Positions 32,975 through 44,495 of a DNA stretch of 64,000 bases are shown piece by piece. The DNA comes from Hydrangea macrophylla. Lineage: Eukaryota; Streptophyta; Magnoliopsida; Cornales; Hydrangeaceae. The stretch covers positions 53,608,850-53,672,849 of the forward strand of contig CM066991.1 in NCBI GenBank assembly GCA_033977485.1. The letters run 5' to 3'. Position 1 is the first letter of the stretch. Every line of letters starts with the position of its first letter. A program made the position numbers and the translations under genes. A model generated the notes under the pieces. That model worked only from the letters and a program-made list of their open reading frames with translations. It was not told where the DNA came from and searched no databases.

Positions 32975-35900
32975 ATGTCTGGATCTGCATTTAGTCCACT
33001 TGCCACCATACTCACTCAAAACAAGTTAACTGGAAACAACTACACTGAATGGAAACGTAACCTTGACATCGTGTTAACTGCGGAGGATCACATATATGTC
33101 CTCACCACCCCATGCCCCGAAGAACCCGCGGTAAATGCTTCGGCAGCTGCCAGACGCGAGTTCGACAAATGGAAGAAGTCGAATGGAATGGCTCGTTGCT
33201 ATATTCTGGCCTCAATGGCTGGTGTATTGCAACACCAATTCCAATCGAATGAATCTGCCAGTGACATTATCACATCCCTGAAAAAGATGTTTGGGGAGCA
33301 TGGCAGGCCTGCCAGACAGGTAGCCATGCAAAAGATAATGAGTGCAAAGATGTCGGAAGGGACTCCAGTCAAGGAACATGTTTTAAAAATGAATTTTTCA
33401 ATGAGCGAATTGATGAGTTCTCTTTTGGCAGCGGAAGGGGTGATCAAACCTGGGGTCAACGTTTTGAACGTTGAGAAAAGCGCTTCCTCCTCCCGATCTG
33501 TGCCGAAAGGAAAGAAAGGGAAGAAGAAAGCTAGCACTGGTGGTTCAAGTGTTGGACCAGTCCCTAAGATTGCAAAATCTAAGGGAAAAGGTAAGGGCAA
33601 AGGGAAGGTGGGTGGCTAAGGCAAAGGAAAGTGTTTCCAATGCGGTGAGAAGGGCCACTGGAAGAGGAACTGTCCAGAATTCTTAGCTACAAGAGTTCAA
33701 GGTATGATTGAATCACATGTGATTGAAGTAAGTTTTATAACGGATACTTCAAACACTTGGTGCATTGATTCTGGTGCGACTAACCATATCTGTAATTCAT
33801 TGTAGGGGTTCAGATCAACCAGGAGGTGCAGTGATGGGGAAATCGTACTTACTCTAGGTTCTAGCGCAACCGTTTCTGCGGTTGCTATAGGAGTCATAGT
33901 TTTAGAATTTCTAGACAATAAAATTTTGATTTTATCAGATGTACTTTACGTCCCTTCAATGAGACATAATTTAATTTCAGTTTCTAATTTATCGAATAAT
34001 GGTTATTCTTTTCATTTTGGAACTGAAGTTGTGATTAAAAAAAATAGTTCTTTTATATGTTCTGGTGTTAAATCAAATGGTTTGTATGTGATTACTCCCA
34101 ATATTTCTAAAGACTCTTGCATGGAACTTAATAACTCAGTGGTTAATATACCATCTAAAAGAAAGAGACCTTCCACTAATCCAACAAAGCTTTGGCACAT
34201 GAGGCTTGGCCATATCAATCTAAATAGGATTGGCAGACTAGTCAAAGAAGGGATCTTAGGCGATTTGGTTCTCGAACCAATGGAAGTCTGTGAGTCTTGT
34301 TTAGAGGGTAAGATGACCAAAAGGCCCTTTCCCGCAAAGGGCAATAGGACCAATGCATTGTTGGACTTAGTTCATACTGATGTGTGTGGACCAATAAATA
34401 TTAAAGCAAGGGGTGGTTATGAGTATTTCATAACATTTACCGATGACCACTCTAGGTATGGATATGTGTACCTAATGCAGCACAAGTCTGAAGCCTTTGA
34501 AAAGTTCAAAGAGTTTAGGACTGAAGTGGAGAAGCAATTGGGCACACATATCAAGGCCATTCGATCTGATCGAGGTGGCGAGTACCTCTCTAATGAGTTT
34601 ATTGATCACCTCGTACAGAATGGGATTCTGTTACAGTTGACTGCACCTGGTACGCCTCAGCAGAACGGTGTAGCAGAGAGAAGGAATCGGACTCTTTTAG
34701 ACATGACTAGGTCAATGATGAGTTATTCTGAGTTGCCATTATTCCTTTGGGGTTATGCTTTGGAAACCGCTGCTTACATACTAAATCTAGTACCAAGCAA
34801 ATCTGTTCCAAGGACACCACGAGAGATGTGGATTGGGCGCAAGCCTTCTTTGCAACATCTCCGGATATGGGGGTGTCCGGCACATGTGCTGAAAGGAAAG
34901 ATAAGCAAATTGGATTCTAGATCAGAAGTATGTTACTTTGTGGGTTATCCAAAGGGTACTTATGGATGGTATTTTTATGATCCAAGGGAACAGAAAGTGT
35001 TTGTTAGTACAAATGCTGTTTTCTTAGAGGATGATTATATCATGAACCATAAACCTAAGGGAAGGATAGATCTTAGAGAGATAGAAGGAGAGCCCTCAGT
35101 CCAACCCGCAGTTAATAACGATGTAAATCAAGAAAACACCATTTCTTCACCTATTTCCGCACCGGTACCTCGTCGTAGTGGGAGGATGATCAGCCAGCCT
35201 GATAGATACATGTTCTTAGGAGAAGTTTTTGAAGCTGTCTCCATAGAATCTGAATCTGATCCTGTCACATACGAAGAGGCAATGGCTGATGTTGATTCAG
35301 CTCATTGGGTTAAAGCTATGAAGGCTGAATTGGAATCTATGGATTCCAATCAGGTCTGGGATCTTGTAGAACTTCCAGCCAATATTAAACCCATTGGCTG
35401 TAAGTGGGTCTACAAGAGGAAAAGAGGATCTGATGGAAAGGTTGAGACCTTTAAGGCTAGGCTTGTAGCAAAAGGTTATACTCAGAGCGAGGGCATTGAC
35501 TATGAGGAAACCTTCTCGCCGGTGGCCATGCTCAAGTCCATTAGGATACTCTTATCCATTGCTGCATGCCTAGATTATGAGATCTGGCAGATGGACGTCA
35601 AGACTGCATTCTTGAATGGCAATCTCGAGGAGGACATCTATATGCAACAACCAGAAGGGTTCATAGCTGGTCGGAAAGGTAACTTGGTATGCAAGTTGCA
35701 AAAGTCCATTTATGGGCTTAAGCAGGCATCCAAGAGTTGGAACATCCGATTTGACCAAGCGGTCAAGTCGTTTGGTTTCATACAGAATCTGGATGAACCT
35801 TTTGTATACAAGAAGAGTGAAGGAAAAGTGGTGGCCTTTCTTGTGCTTTACGTTGACGATATTCTACTCATTGGGAATGATGTAGCGGCATTATCAACAA

Positions 35901-36835
35901 TCAAGGTTTGGCTAGCTAGTACTTTCGATATGAAGGATCTAGGAGAGGCGAGCTATATTCTTGGGATAAAGCTCTTTCGGGATCGCAAGCGAAAGATAAT
36001 GGGATTGTATCAAGCTGGTTATATCGATAAGGTGCTAACTAGGTTTTCTATGGATAATTCGAAGAAAGGTTTGTTACCTTTCAGGCATGGTTTAGCGTTC
36101 TCCAAGGACCAGTGTCCAAAGACACAGGTGGAGAGGAATCGCATGGCAGGAATTCCATATGCTTCGGCAGTTGGAAGTCTCATGTATGCGATGTTATGCA
36201 CTAGACCAGATATCTACTTTGCCGTTGGCATGGTCAGTAGATATCAATCGAATCCTGGTCCAGAGCACTGGACAGCCGTTAAGCACATTCTTAAGTACTT
36301 GAGAAGAACTAAAGATTACATGCTTATGTACGGCGGTAGTGAGTTAATTCCAGTAGGATATAATGACTCAGACTTTATGTCAGATAAAGATTCGAGGAAG
36401 TCGACGTCCGGTCATCTCTTTACCTTGGGAGATGGTGCTGTTAGTTGGAGGAGCATTAAGCAGAAATGCATTGCAGACTCAACTACAGAAGCTGAGTATG
36501 TGGCTGCTTGTGAAGCCGCAAAGGAAGCTGTTTGGCTCAAGAAGTTCCTTATGGAACTCGAGGTGGTACCAGCGTCGCTGTTGTCTATTACGCTTTATTG
36601 TGATAATAGTGGGGTAGTGGCTCAGTCCAAGGAGCCAAGGAACCACGGAAAGGGAAAGCACGTAGAGCGGAAATATCATCTTATCCGAGATATTGTTCAA
36701 CGCGGAGATGTGACTGTCACCAAGATTGCCACCGCTGACAATCTTGCTGATCCGTTTACAAAGGCCTTGCCACAGAAGGTCTTTGATCGTCATCTAGATA
36801 GTCTAGGTCTCAAATGTAATCCTGTATGGTTGTGA
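32975..36835 (+). pseudogene. gag-pol: D: copia gag-pol polyprotein with two in-frame stops
   Basis: A single frame runs from the ATG at 32975 to the TGA at 36833, about 1286 codons, broken only by TAA at 33617 and TAG at 33803. Gag (32975-33616) has MSGSAFSPLATILTQNKLTG and a Lys/Gly-rich tail. It lacks about 40 residues present in C, apparently a deletion near 33390. A CCHC knuckle CFQCGEKGHWKRNC is at 33632-33673 and protease CIDSGATNHICNS at 33762. Integrase HHCC ([18 protein letters not shown]) starts near 34190, followed by the DDE core ([24 protein letters not shown]). RT has YVDD at 35849-35860. RNase H has [15 protein letters not shown] and DPFTKALP. The 36 bases before 36851 include the PPT AAGTGGGAG. 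Apart from the stops and the gag deletion, it looks intact and recent. Confidence 0.95.
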
Positions 36836-36850
36836 GTGCAAGTGGGAGTT

Positions 36851-38356
36851 TGTTGGGTTTGTGCCCTCAAACCATTACTTTATATAGGAGACATTGACAT
36901 TTTAATATATGGATATCAGCTTTACATTTTGTTATGTATGTTTCTTTCATGAGATGATTGTTATCCTTAAGTATCATAGTAAGTAATTCGTGTATGTATG
37001 AGATACATACAAGTGAGATATGAATTGCTATTCTTTGTTACTTAGAACATGTCATAGTGGATGTTGAGACTAGGATATCTCATCAGGTTTACACTGTAGC
37101 ATGATTAACTACCATTGGATTGAGTGATCAATCTCAAATCACTAGAGTGTAACTCTTGGTTAATATGCTAGTGCTTATAGTGCATTGACGGACCTGAGCT
37201 TTCCTATTGACACTCAAGGCTGTCAATCAGTCGATAGGAACTCATAATTTGTATAAGGTACGTGTTCTTAATCTTGAGACGTTTATGAACACAGACTGTG
37301 GATATGGCTGCTTTGACTTACCAATCAGTGAGGTCTATAGAAGATCAACACTTGGGTATCTTGGGTATGTCATATTCATAGGGTTGTGAACATAAATTGT
37401 CAAGACAGAATCTACCCTCTGTTTCAGAGTAAGCATTCCCTTGAGAATGTCACCAAGTCGATTACTGAGTACTGCAGTCTTGTTGATAAGAGTTATCAAC
37501 ATGTTTGGTAATCATGAGAGGTGAATGGGACTCAAGGAATACAAGAAGTAATCATGATTCAGGTTGACAGTAACAGTTATCCGACTACCTGAATAAGATT
37601 ACGAATGCTAACGGTAGAGGGACATTAGTACACCATACAAGTCTAGTTATCGCTTCGGATATGTTCTTTTGCGTTGGAGTTCAGTTATCGTTTTATAGTG
37701 GAGTAAACGTTAACTGATCAGTCGATTAATTTGTTGATCAAAGAGTTTGGTCATGGGAATTAATCAACTGATCTGAGCCAACAATAAAGAGCCTAGGAGG
37801 TCCCACTCTTAGCTCCGCTAGGATGCTTGGAAAGGCAAATGAGGATGATGTCAAGACAGGTTCGATCGATCGAAGTTGTCTCGATCGATTGAAGTCTAGA
37901 CAGGTTCGATCGATTGAAGATGGTTCGATCGATCTAATGTTCGATCGATCGAAACCACTTCGATCGCTCGAAGTCTAGGTCGGTTCTGGGAATCTATAAA
38001 TAGGGCAGCTGTGTTCTGGAAAAGAGGTTCGTCGTTTTTATTAACCAGACGCTGCTAAAACTGTTTTAGAGTACCAAACCTTCTCCTTCCTCTCTATTAG
38101 AGATCCCACCATCTCTAGTCTCTCCGGGAAGCATCCGTAGGAGACATAAGGGTGAAGACAACCTAGTGGAGGCTGCTGCATCACCAAGGAGAAGAAAATC
38201 AGAATTGGGTTCAAGACACTAAGGTATAACTCTTGTCCCCTCTTGTACGCATCTATGGAATTGACGAGTAGTAGATCCTGGGATACCAAAAGTTTTTATA
38301 ACTTGACCTATTTCCGCTGCGCGTTTAAAACTTAGTTTAAACCAGTTTTTCCAACA
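36851..38356 (+). repeat. D: 3' LTR
   Basis: 1506 bp, about 98 % identical by eye to the 5' LTR; TATA box at 37993-38002. The last base is followed by TATCC, where C resumes. Confidence 0.95.
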
Positions 38357-39272
38357 TATCCTTCCCTTAGATTTATGGTTCATGATATAATCATCCTCCA
38401 AGAAAATAGCATTTGTACTAACAAACACTTTCTGTTCTCTTGGATCATAAAAATACCATCCATAATTACACTTTGGATACCCCACAAAGTAACATACTTC
38501 TTATCTAGAATCCAATTTGTTCATCTTTCCTTTCAGTACATGCGCCGGACACATATATCCGGAGATATTGCAAAGAAGGCTTGCTCCCAATCCACATCTC
38601 TCATGGTGTCTTGGGAACAGATTTGGTTGGTACTAGATTTAGTATGCATGCAGCAGTTTCCAAAGCATAACCCCAAAGGAATAATGGCAACTCAGAATAA
38701 CTCACCATTGACCTAGTCATGTCTAAAAGTGTCCGATTCCTTCTCTCTGCTACACCATTCTACTAAGGCGTACCAGGTGCAGTCCACTATTACAGAATCC
38801 CATTCTATACGAGGCGATCAATAAACTTATTAGAGAGGTACTCGCCACCTCGATCAGATCGAATGGCCTTAATATGTGTGCCCAATTGCTTCTCCACTTT
38901 AGCCCTAAACTCTTTGAACTTTTCAAAGGCTTGAGACTTGTGCTGCATTAGGTACACATATCCATACCTAGAGTGGTCATTTGTAAATGTTATGAAATAC
39001 TCATAACCGCCCCGTGCTCTAATATTTATTGGTCCACACACATCTGAATGAACTAATTCCATCCATGCATTGGTTTTATTACCCTTTCCGACAAAGGGCC
39101 TTTTGGTCATCTTACCCTCTAAAGAAGACTCGCAGACTTCCATTGGTTCAAGAACCAAATCACCTAAGACCCCTTATTTGACTAGACTACCAATCCTATT
39201 TAGATTTATATGGCCAAGCCTCATGTGCCAAAGCCTTGTTAGATTAGTGGAAGGTTCCTTTCTTTTAGATGG
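38357..39272 (-). pseudogene. pol: C: copia integrase
   Basis: Minus strand. The block at 39158-38805 shows [14 protein letters not shown] (the last zinc-finger Cys changed to Ser), [26 protein letters not shown] and [13 protein letters not shown]. Downstream parts (38780-38362) are shifted or broken. The integrase N-terminus with WHMRLGHI is at about 39170-39235. J interrupts the gene at 39273. Confidence 0.88.
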
Positions 39273-39987
39273 TGATACACCCAAAATTGGTTCTACTATA
39301 TGACCGTACAGTTCCCTTTAGGTCTGACCTCCCGACCTCCCAACCTCTAGGTTAGACCTCCCGACCTCTGGGTTTGACCTGTCGACCTCTAGGTCCGAGC
39401 TCCCAACCTTCCAACCTCTAAGTCGACCTCCAGTGCTCTAACCCCGACCAGTTCTGACCCTGACCTATGGGTCAGAATATGCAGTCCAATTACAATATAG
39501 TTCAGGTCCAGGTCAACTAACTCAGAGGCACGTCCCAAACTGCTCAGACTCCAAATGTTTCCTATCTCAGCTAGAAGACTAATGGAAAATGCAAATTGTT
39601 TCCTAATTCAATTAGGAAACCCCACCACAATTGATGCCAATCAATCCTAAATCAGATTGTATTACCTAATCGGTATAATTTCCTTGTACGAGTAGGTCTC
39701 TTGCATCTATAAAAGAGACTACTCACCCTCATAGAAAGGGATCAACTTTTCAGTCTATACAGCACCTCTATGCAGTCATCATCACGCCCAGCCGACCTAC
39801 GGTAGCTCTAAACTATTGTTGGTTCACCACAGGTCCCCGACTTTTTACAGTATAGTGAACGTGCTGAGACACATATGTGGACGTAGGTTCCTTCATTAAC
39901 AAGGCCGAACCACATACAAAAACCGTTCTCTTTCTCTCTCCCCTTAAACTGCTCTAATTTATCTCTAACCAAATTTTGGCATCATCA
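39273..39987 (+). mobile_element. J: solo LTR of the E (TR-GAG) family
   Basis: 715 bp, starting TGATACACCC and ending TTGGCATCATCA, which are the ends of the E LTR in element sense. Perfect 5-bp TSD GATGG at 39268-39272 and 39988-39992. D gives the uninterrupted reference for this site. TATA box CTATAAAA at 39707-39714. A tract of degenerate 'GACCTCCCGACCTC' repeats at 39325-39435 explains part of the extra length relative to the E LTRs. Confidence 0.92.
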
Positions 39988-39992
39988 GATGG

Positions 39993-40548
39993 TATAGTTA
40001 CCACTGAGTTATTAAGTTTCATACAAGAATCTTTAGAAACATTGGGAGTAATCACATACAAACCATTTGATTTTACACCAAAACACACAAAAGAACAATT
40101 TCTTTTGATCACAACTTCAGTTCCAAAAGAGAAAGAATAATTTTTATTAGAAAGTTTTGAAACTAAAATTAAATTGCGTCTCATTAAAGGGATATAAAGT
40201 ACATCTAATAAAAACCAAACTTTGTTGTCTTTAAATTCTAAAAATACCACTCCTATAGCAATGGCAGATACGGTTGCGCTAGAACCTAGAGTAAGTACGA
40301 TTTCCCCATCACTGCACCTCTTGGTTGATCTGAACCCCTATAATGAATTGCATATATGGTTAGTCGTACCAGAATCAATGCACCAATTGCTTGAAGTATC
40401 CGTAATAAAACTTACTTCAATCACATGTGATTTAATCATACCTTGAACTCTTGTAGCTAAGAATTCTGGATAGTTTCTCTTCCAGTGGCCCCTATCACCA
40501 CATTGGAAACACTTTCCTTTTCCTTGGCCACCCACCTTCCCCTTACCC
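39993..40548 (-). pseudogene. pol: C: pre-integrase, protease and zinc knuckle
   Basis: Minus strand, nearly open. From the 5' side: knuckle CFQCGDRGHWKRNY (last Cys changed to Tyr) near 40470-40515, protease CIDSGTTNHICNS near 40360-40385, then a TAG at the same codon as in D (33803). The pre-integrase segment at 40250-39954 follows ([30 protein letters not shown]). The stretch homologous to the D stop at 33617 is open here (GGQGKGK). Confidence 0.88.
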
Positions 40549-41319
40549 TTGCCCTTTCCCTTAGATTTTGCAATTTTAGGGACTGGTCCAACACTTGGAC
40601 TACCAGTGTTCTTCTTTCATTTCTTGCCTTTTAGTGTAGATCGGGAAGAAGAAGAGCTTTTCTCAATGTTCAAAATGTTGCCCCCAGGTTTGATCACCCC
40701 TTTCGCTACGAGTAAAGAACTCATTAATTCACTCATTGAGAAATCCATTTTATTCATATTATAATTAAGTTTTTTCGGGAATTATATTATAATTAAGTTT
40801 AAATTGAGTGAATGAAGGCGACAGCGAATTAAGGATTATATCAACTTGGGTCTGTACATCAATCTTGGCTCCCAAGGTCTCTAGTTTATTCAAATAACTA
40901 ATCATTTTTAAAACATGTTCTTTGACTGGAGTCCCTTCCGACATCTTCACACCCATTATATTTTGCATGGAAATCTGTCTAGCAGGCCTGCCATGCTCCC
41001 CAAACATCTTTTTCAGGGATTCGATAATGTCACTGGAAGAATTATTTGCCTAGAATTGGTGTTGCAACACACCAGCCATTGTGGCCAGAATATAGCAATA
41101 GGCCATTCCATTCGATTTCTTCCATTTATCGAAATCGCGTCTAGTAGCAGCCGAAGCATTTGCAGCAGGTTCTTCAGGACATGGAGTGGTGAGGACATAT
41201 ATGTGATCCTCTGTAGTTAAAATGATGTCAAGGCTTCATTTCCATTATGTGTTGTTATTACCAGTTAACTTGTTTTGAGTGAGTATGGTGGCAAGTGGAC
41301 TAAATGCAGATCCAGACAT
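40549..41319 (-). pseudogene. gag: C: copia gag
   Basis: Starts at the minus-strand ATG at 41317-41319 (MSGSAFSPLATIL). It keeps the segment HVLKMISYLNKLETLGAKI to LNSLSPSFTQFKLNYN (41007-40765), which D has lost. Several frameshifts occur, including an apparent duplication of TTATAATTAAGTTT at 40758-40800. The Lys-rich C-terminus ends at about 40549. Confidence 0.85.
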
Positions 41320-43038
41320 TATGATTTATTGAAAAATCAAAAGAGAAAATAAATATGGATATTAGAATTTGATAGTTTGAAATAAAAGAATCCCTAAAAC
41401 TCTTATTTTAAAACAAAGTCACCAGAATATTGAAACGAAAGAGTAATGCCTCCGTGTGGTGGTCAATGTTTGATCTTTCGATTAATCATGACTTGTCCGC
41501 TATGCAACTCTTGTAAAACAAGTTATGACTCCCAAACCCTTTTGATTTCTAAGTTTCTGAATAATGCCCCGTGTGGGATCTCTTATCCATAGCTTATCTA
41601 GTGTATACCATTAACTAGGATCTAATCACAACTGTCTCAAGTAGTGCCTCCGTGTGGTGGTCACCCTCTAACACGTTTGATTGATCCTATCCAATAGAAG
41701 TTCACGTCTAGTAACCAATGAGTAGTGTACCCTCTGTATGGAATGATCACCCCTGGCGAGGTGACATAGAATGCACTACTTATCTTACAGTGAACTGTTA
41801 ATGGAAGATCGTGGGAGTTATAATAATAAGTCCCTCTCCTACTAGATTTATTAAATAAGGATTTTGCCTTTTAGAAAAAAAAAATGTTTCCACACATTAC
41901 CCATAAACATCCAATGTTTACTAATGCGTTGAAAATGGTTTTTGAATTTTATTTTAGAAAACTTGTTTTATGTGCATACAAGTAGTAACAATATAATTAA
42001 ATGCCAGTCACAAACCAAGCACATAAAACAAAACTAAATTGAAATAAAAACATCCAAACGATGCCTCTATCTCCCATGGCTCTATCTCCATAGAACCTCC
42101 TTCTTAGTTTGATCACCTCCGGCTCCACCTTCATGGACAACGGCATCTTGCTCCGTCTTTATGGGCTTCCTAATTCTATTACATTTGTCCTATGTTTCCT
42201 TTGAAGCTTACAATTTATCTAGAAAATAGAAAATACAGCAATAAAATAAAAGGCTAGGAAAACCGGTGCGACTTTCCTATTCGCAGGATTGAAGTCGCAG
42301 TGCCCTTATGTACCTCAAAACCAAACCAATAATTAAACACATATACAGCAATCTCAAACAATTAAATACAATAATTTAAAAAACTTGGTGCCATGGGAGA
42401 TAGGGGACTCATCTTGCTACAAAAGGGTTAGTCGTACAAGCATCCACGCATAAATATAACAACTATATGTAACTATTTGAATCCCTAATTGATTCACACT
42501 GTACATAAACTCTTTACGTACTAAATTAGAACTTAAAACAACATCTCTATTCTCTGTCACACTTCGATCGATCGACAGAGGTGTCGATCAATCGAACATT
42601 CGATCGATTGAACATAACTTAATCGATTGAACTTGCAGTTTCACATAATGATTTGAAAAATTTTATAGAATAATTTAAAATTAAAATATATATTTTCAAA
42701 ACCTTTAAAATTATGAAAATAACACCTGGACAGAGAAGCAGTCTCGATCGATCGAACTATAGTCAATAGATCGAACAAAACAAACATTCGATCGATCAAA
42801 AATTGTTCGATTGCTTGAGTACAGAGAGGTTTCGATCGATCGAGACTACTTCGATCGATCGATCGAATTCATCATGTATCCAATGCAATCACAGATTTGT
42901 ATTCTGCTACATAAACACTACAGAAACAGATATATGACGATGCAGTTTAGAAAAACAGTTCTAAAAACAACATGTAAATCAAAACTTGTGTTCCAAAACG
43001 CATCTATAGATCCAAACAAGCATGGCTATGATGCAAAT
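41320..43038 (-). other. C: 5' leader, no gene seen
   Basis: Homologous to the D leader: the GATCGATCGA palindrome cluster is at 42560-42620 and 42743-42870, and the CCTCCGTGTGGTGG repeats are at 41450 and 41648. The PBS just left of 43039 is degenerate. A 43039-proximal open frame (42811-43089) is incidental. Confidence 0.7.
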
Positions 43039-44495
43039 TGTAGGAAAATTAGGTTTAAAATTATTTTAATCGCACACCAGAAAGGTTAAGTTATATTAAC
43101 TTTATTGGTTTTCCCGGATCTACTACCCGTCAACTCTATAGATGCGCACACAAGAGGGGACAAGAATTATACCTCACGATCTTGAACCCAATTCTGAAAT
43201 CTCTGACTTCCAGTAGCCTCCACTAGATGGTCTTCACTCTTATGACTCCTACGGATGCCTGCCAGAAAGACTAGGGTTGGTGGGAACCCTAATGGAGAGG
43301 ATAGATAAGGTTTGGGAACTCTAAAATAGTTTTACAGATTCTGCCATATTTATAGATTCCTAAACTGACCTAATGTTCAAGTGATCTAAGTGGCTTCAAT
43401 CAATCGAAGCTTCGATCGATCGAACCATCTTTAAGCAAATGAACCTGTCCTGACTTCAATCGATCGAGACTCCTTCGATTGATCGAACCTATCTTGACAA
43501 GATACTCATGTGCCTTTCCAAGCATCCTAGCGAAGCTAAGAGTGGGACCTCCTAGGCTCTTTAATGTTGGCTTAGACCAGTTGTTAATTCCCATGACCAA
43601 ACTCTTTAATCAGCATACTAACCAACTGGTCAGTTAATGTTTATTCCACTACAAAACGATAACTGAACTCCAACGCAAAAGAGCATATCTGAAGCGATAA
43701 CTAGACTTGTATGGTATACTAATGTCCCTCTACCTTCAGCATTCCTAATCATATTCAGGTAGTCGAATAACTGGTACTGTCAACCTGAATCATGATTACT
43801 TCTAGTATTCCTTGAGTCCCATTCACCTCTCATGATTACCAAATACGTTGATAACTACTTATCAACAAGACTGCAGTTCTCAGTAATCAACTTGGTGACA
43901 TTCTCAAGGGAATGCTTACTCTTTATTATAGGGTAGATTCTATCTTGACAATATATATTCACAACCCTATGAACATGACATACCCAAGATACGCATGTGT
44001 TGATCTTTAATAGACCGCACTGATTGGTAAGTCAAAGTAGCCACATCTACAGTCTATGTTCATAATTATCTCAAGATTAAGAACACGTACCTTATACAAG
44101 TTATGAGTTCCTATCGACTATTGACAGTCTTGAGTGTCAATAGGAAAGCTCAGGTCCGTCAATGCACTATAAGCACTAGCATATTAGCTAAGAGTTACAC
44201 TCTAGTGATTGAGATTAATCATTCTATCTAATGGTAGTTAATCATGCTACAGTGTAAACCAGATGAGATATCCAGTTTCATCATCCACTATGACAAATTC
44301 TAAGTATCAAAGGATAGTAATTCGTATCTCACTTACATGTATCTCATACACACATGAATTACTTACTACTATACTTAATGATTAACAATCATCTTATGAA
44401 AGAAACATACACAATGAAATGTAAAGCTGATATCTATATATTAAAATATCATTATCTTATACGTAAAGTAATGGCTTGAGGGCACAAAACCAACA
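43039..44495 (-). repeat. C: 5' LTR
   Basis: 1457 bp. Starts TGTAGGAAAATTAGG and ends CAAAACCAACA on the plus strand. It differs from the 3' LTR by a number of substitutions and indels, so C is older than D. The palindrome motif recurs at 43400-43490. Confidence 0.9.

Larger units (their letters stand above)
29768..38356 (+). mobile_element. D: nearly complete Ty1/copia element, same family as C
   Basis: 8589 bp with two LTRs of exactly 1506 bp (29768-31273 and 36851-38356) that differ by about 25 substitutions by eye. It has TG and CA ends, a tRNA-iMet PBS, a PPT and one gag-pol frame. The flanking 5-mers are TATCA (29763-29767) and TATCC (38357-38361): a TSD with one later change. It is inserted in C in the opposite orientation. 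Integrase before RT makes it copia. Sequences such as [19 protein letters not shown] and long LTRs suggest the Angela/Tork side of the family. Confidence 0.95.
26588..44495 (-). mobile_element. C: minus-strand Ty1/copia element, Angela/Tork-like, hosting D and J
   Basis: Two inverted-sense LTRs (1405 and 1457 bp) enclose a minus-strand copia gag-pol split by D at 29768 and by J at 39273. The ends are TGTAGGAA and CCCAACA/CCAACA on the plus strand. The bordering 5-mers AGCCT (26583-26587) and AGCTG (44496-44500) agree only partly, so the TSD has decayed or is doubtful. C belongs to the same family as D but is clearly older. It lies in U3 of the G LTR. Confidence 0.88.
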
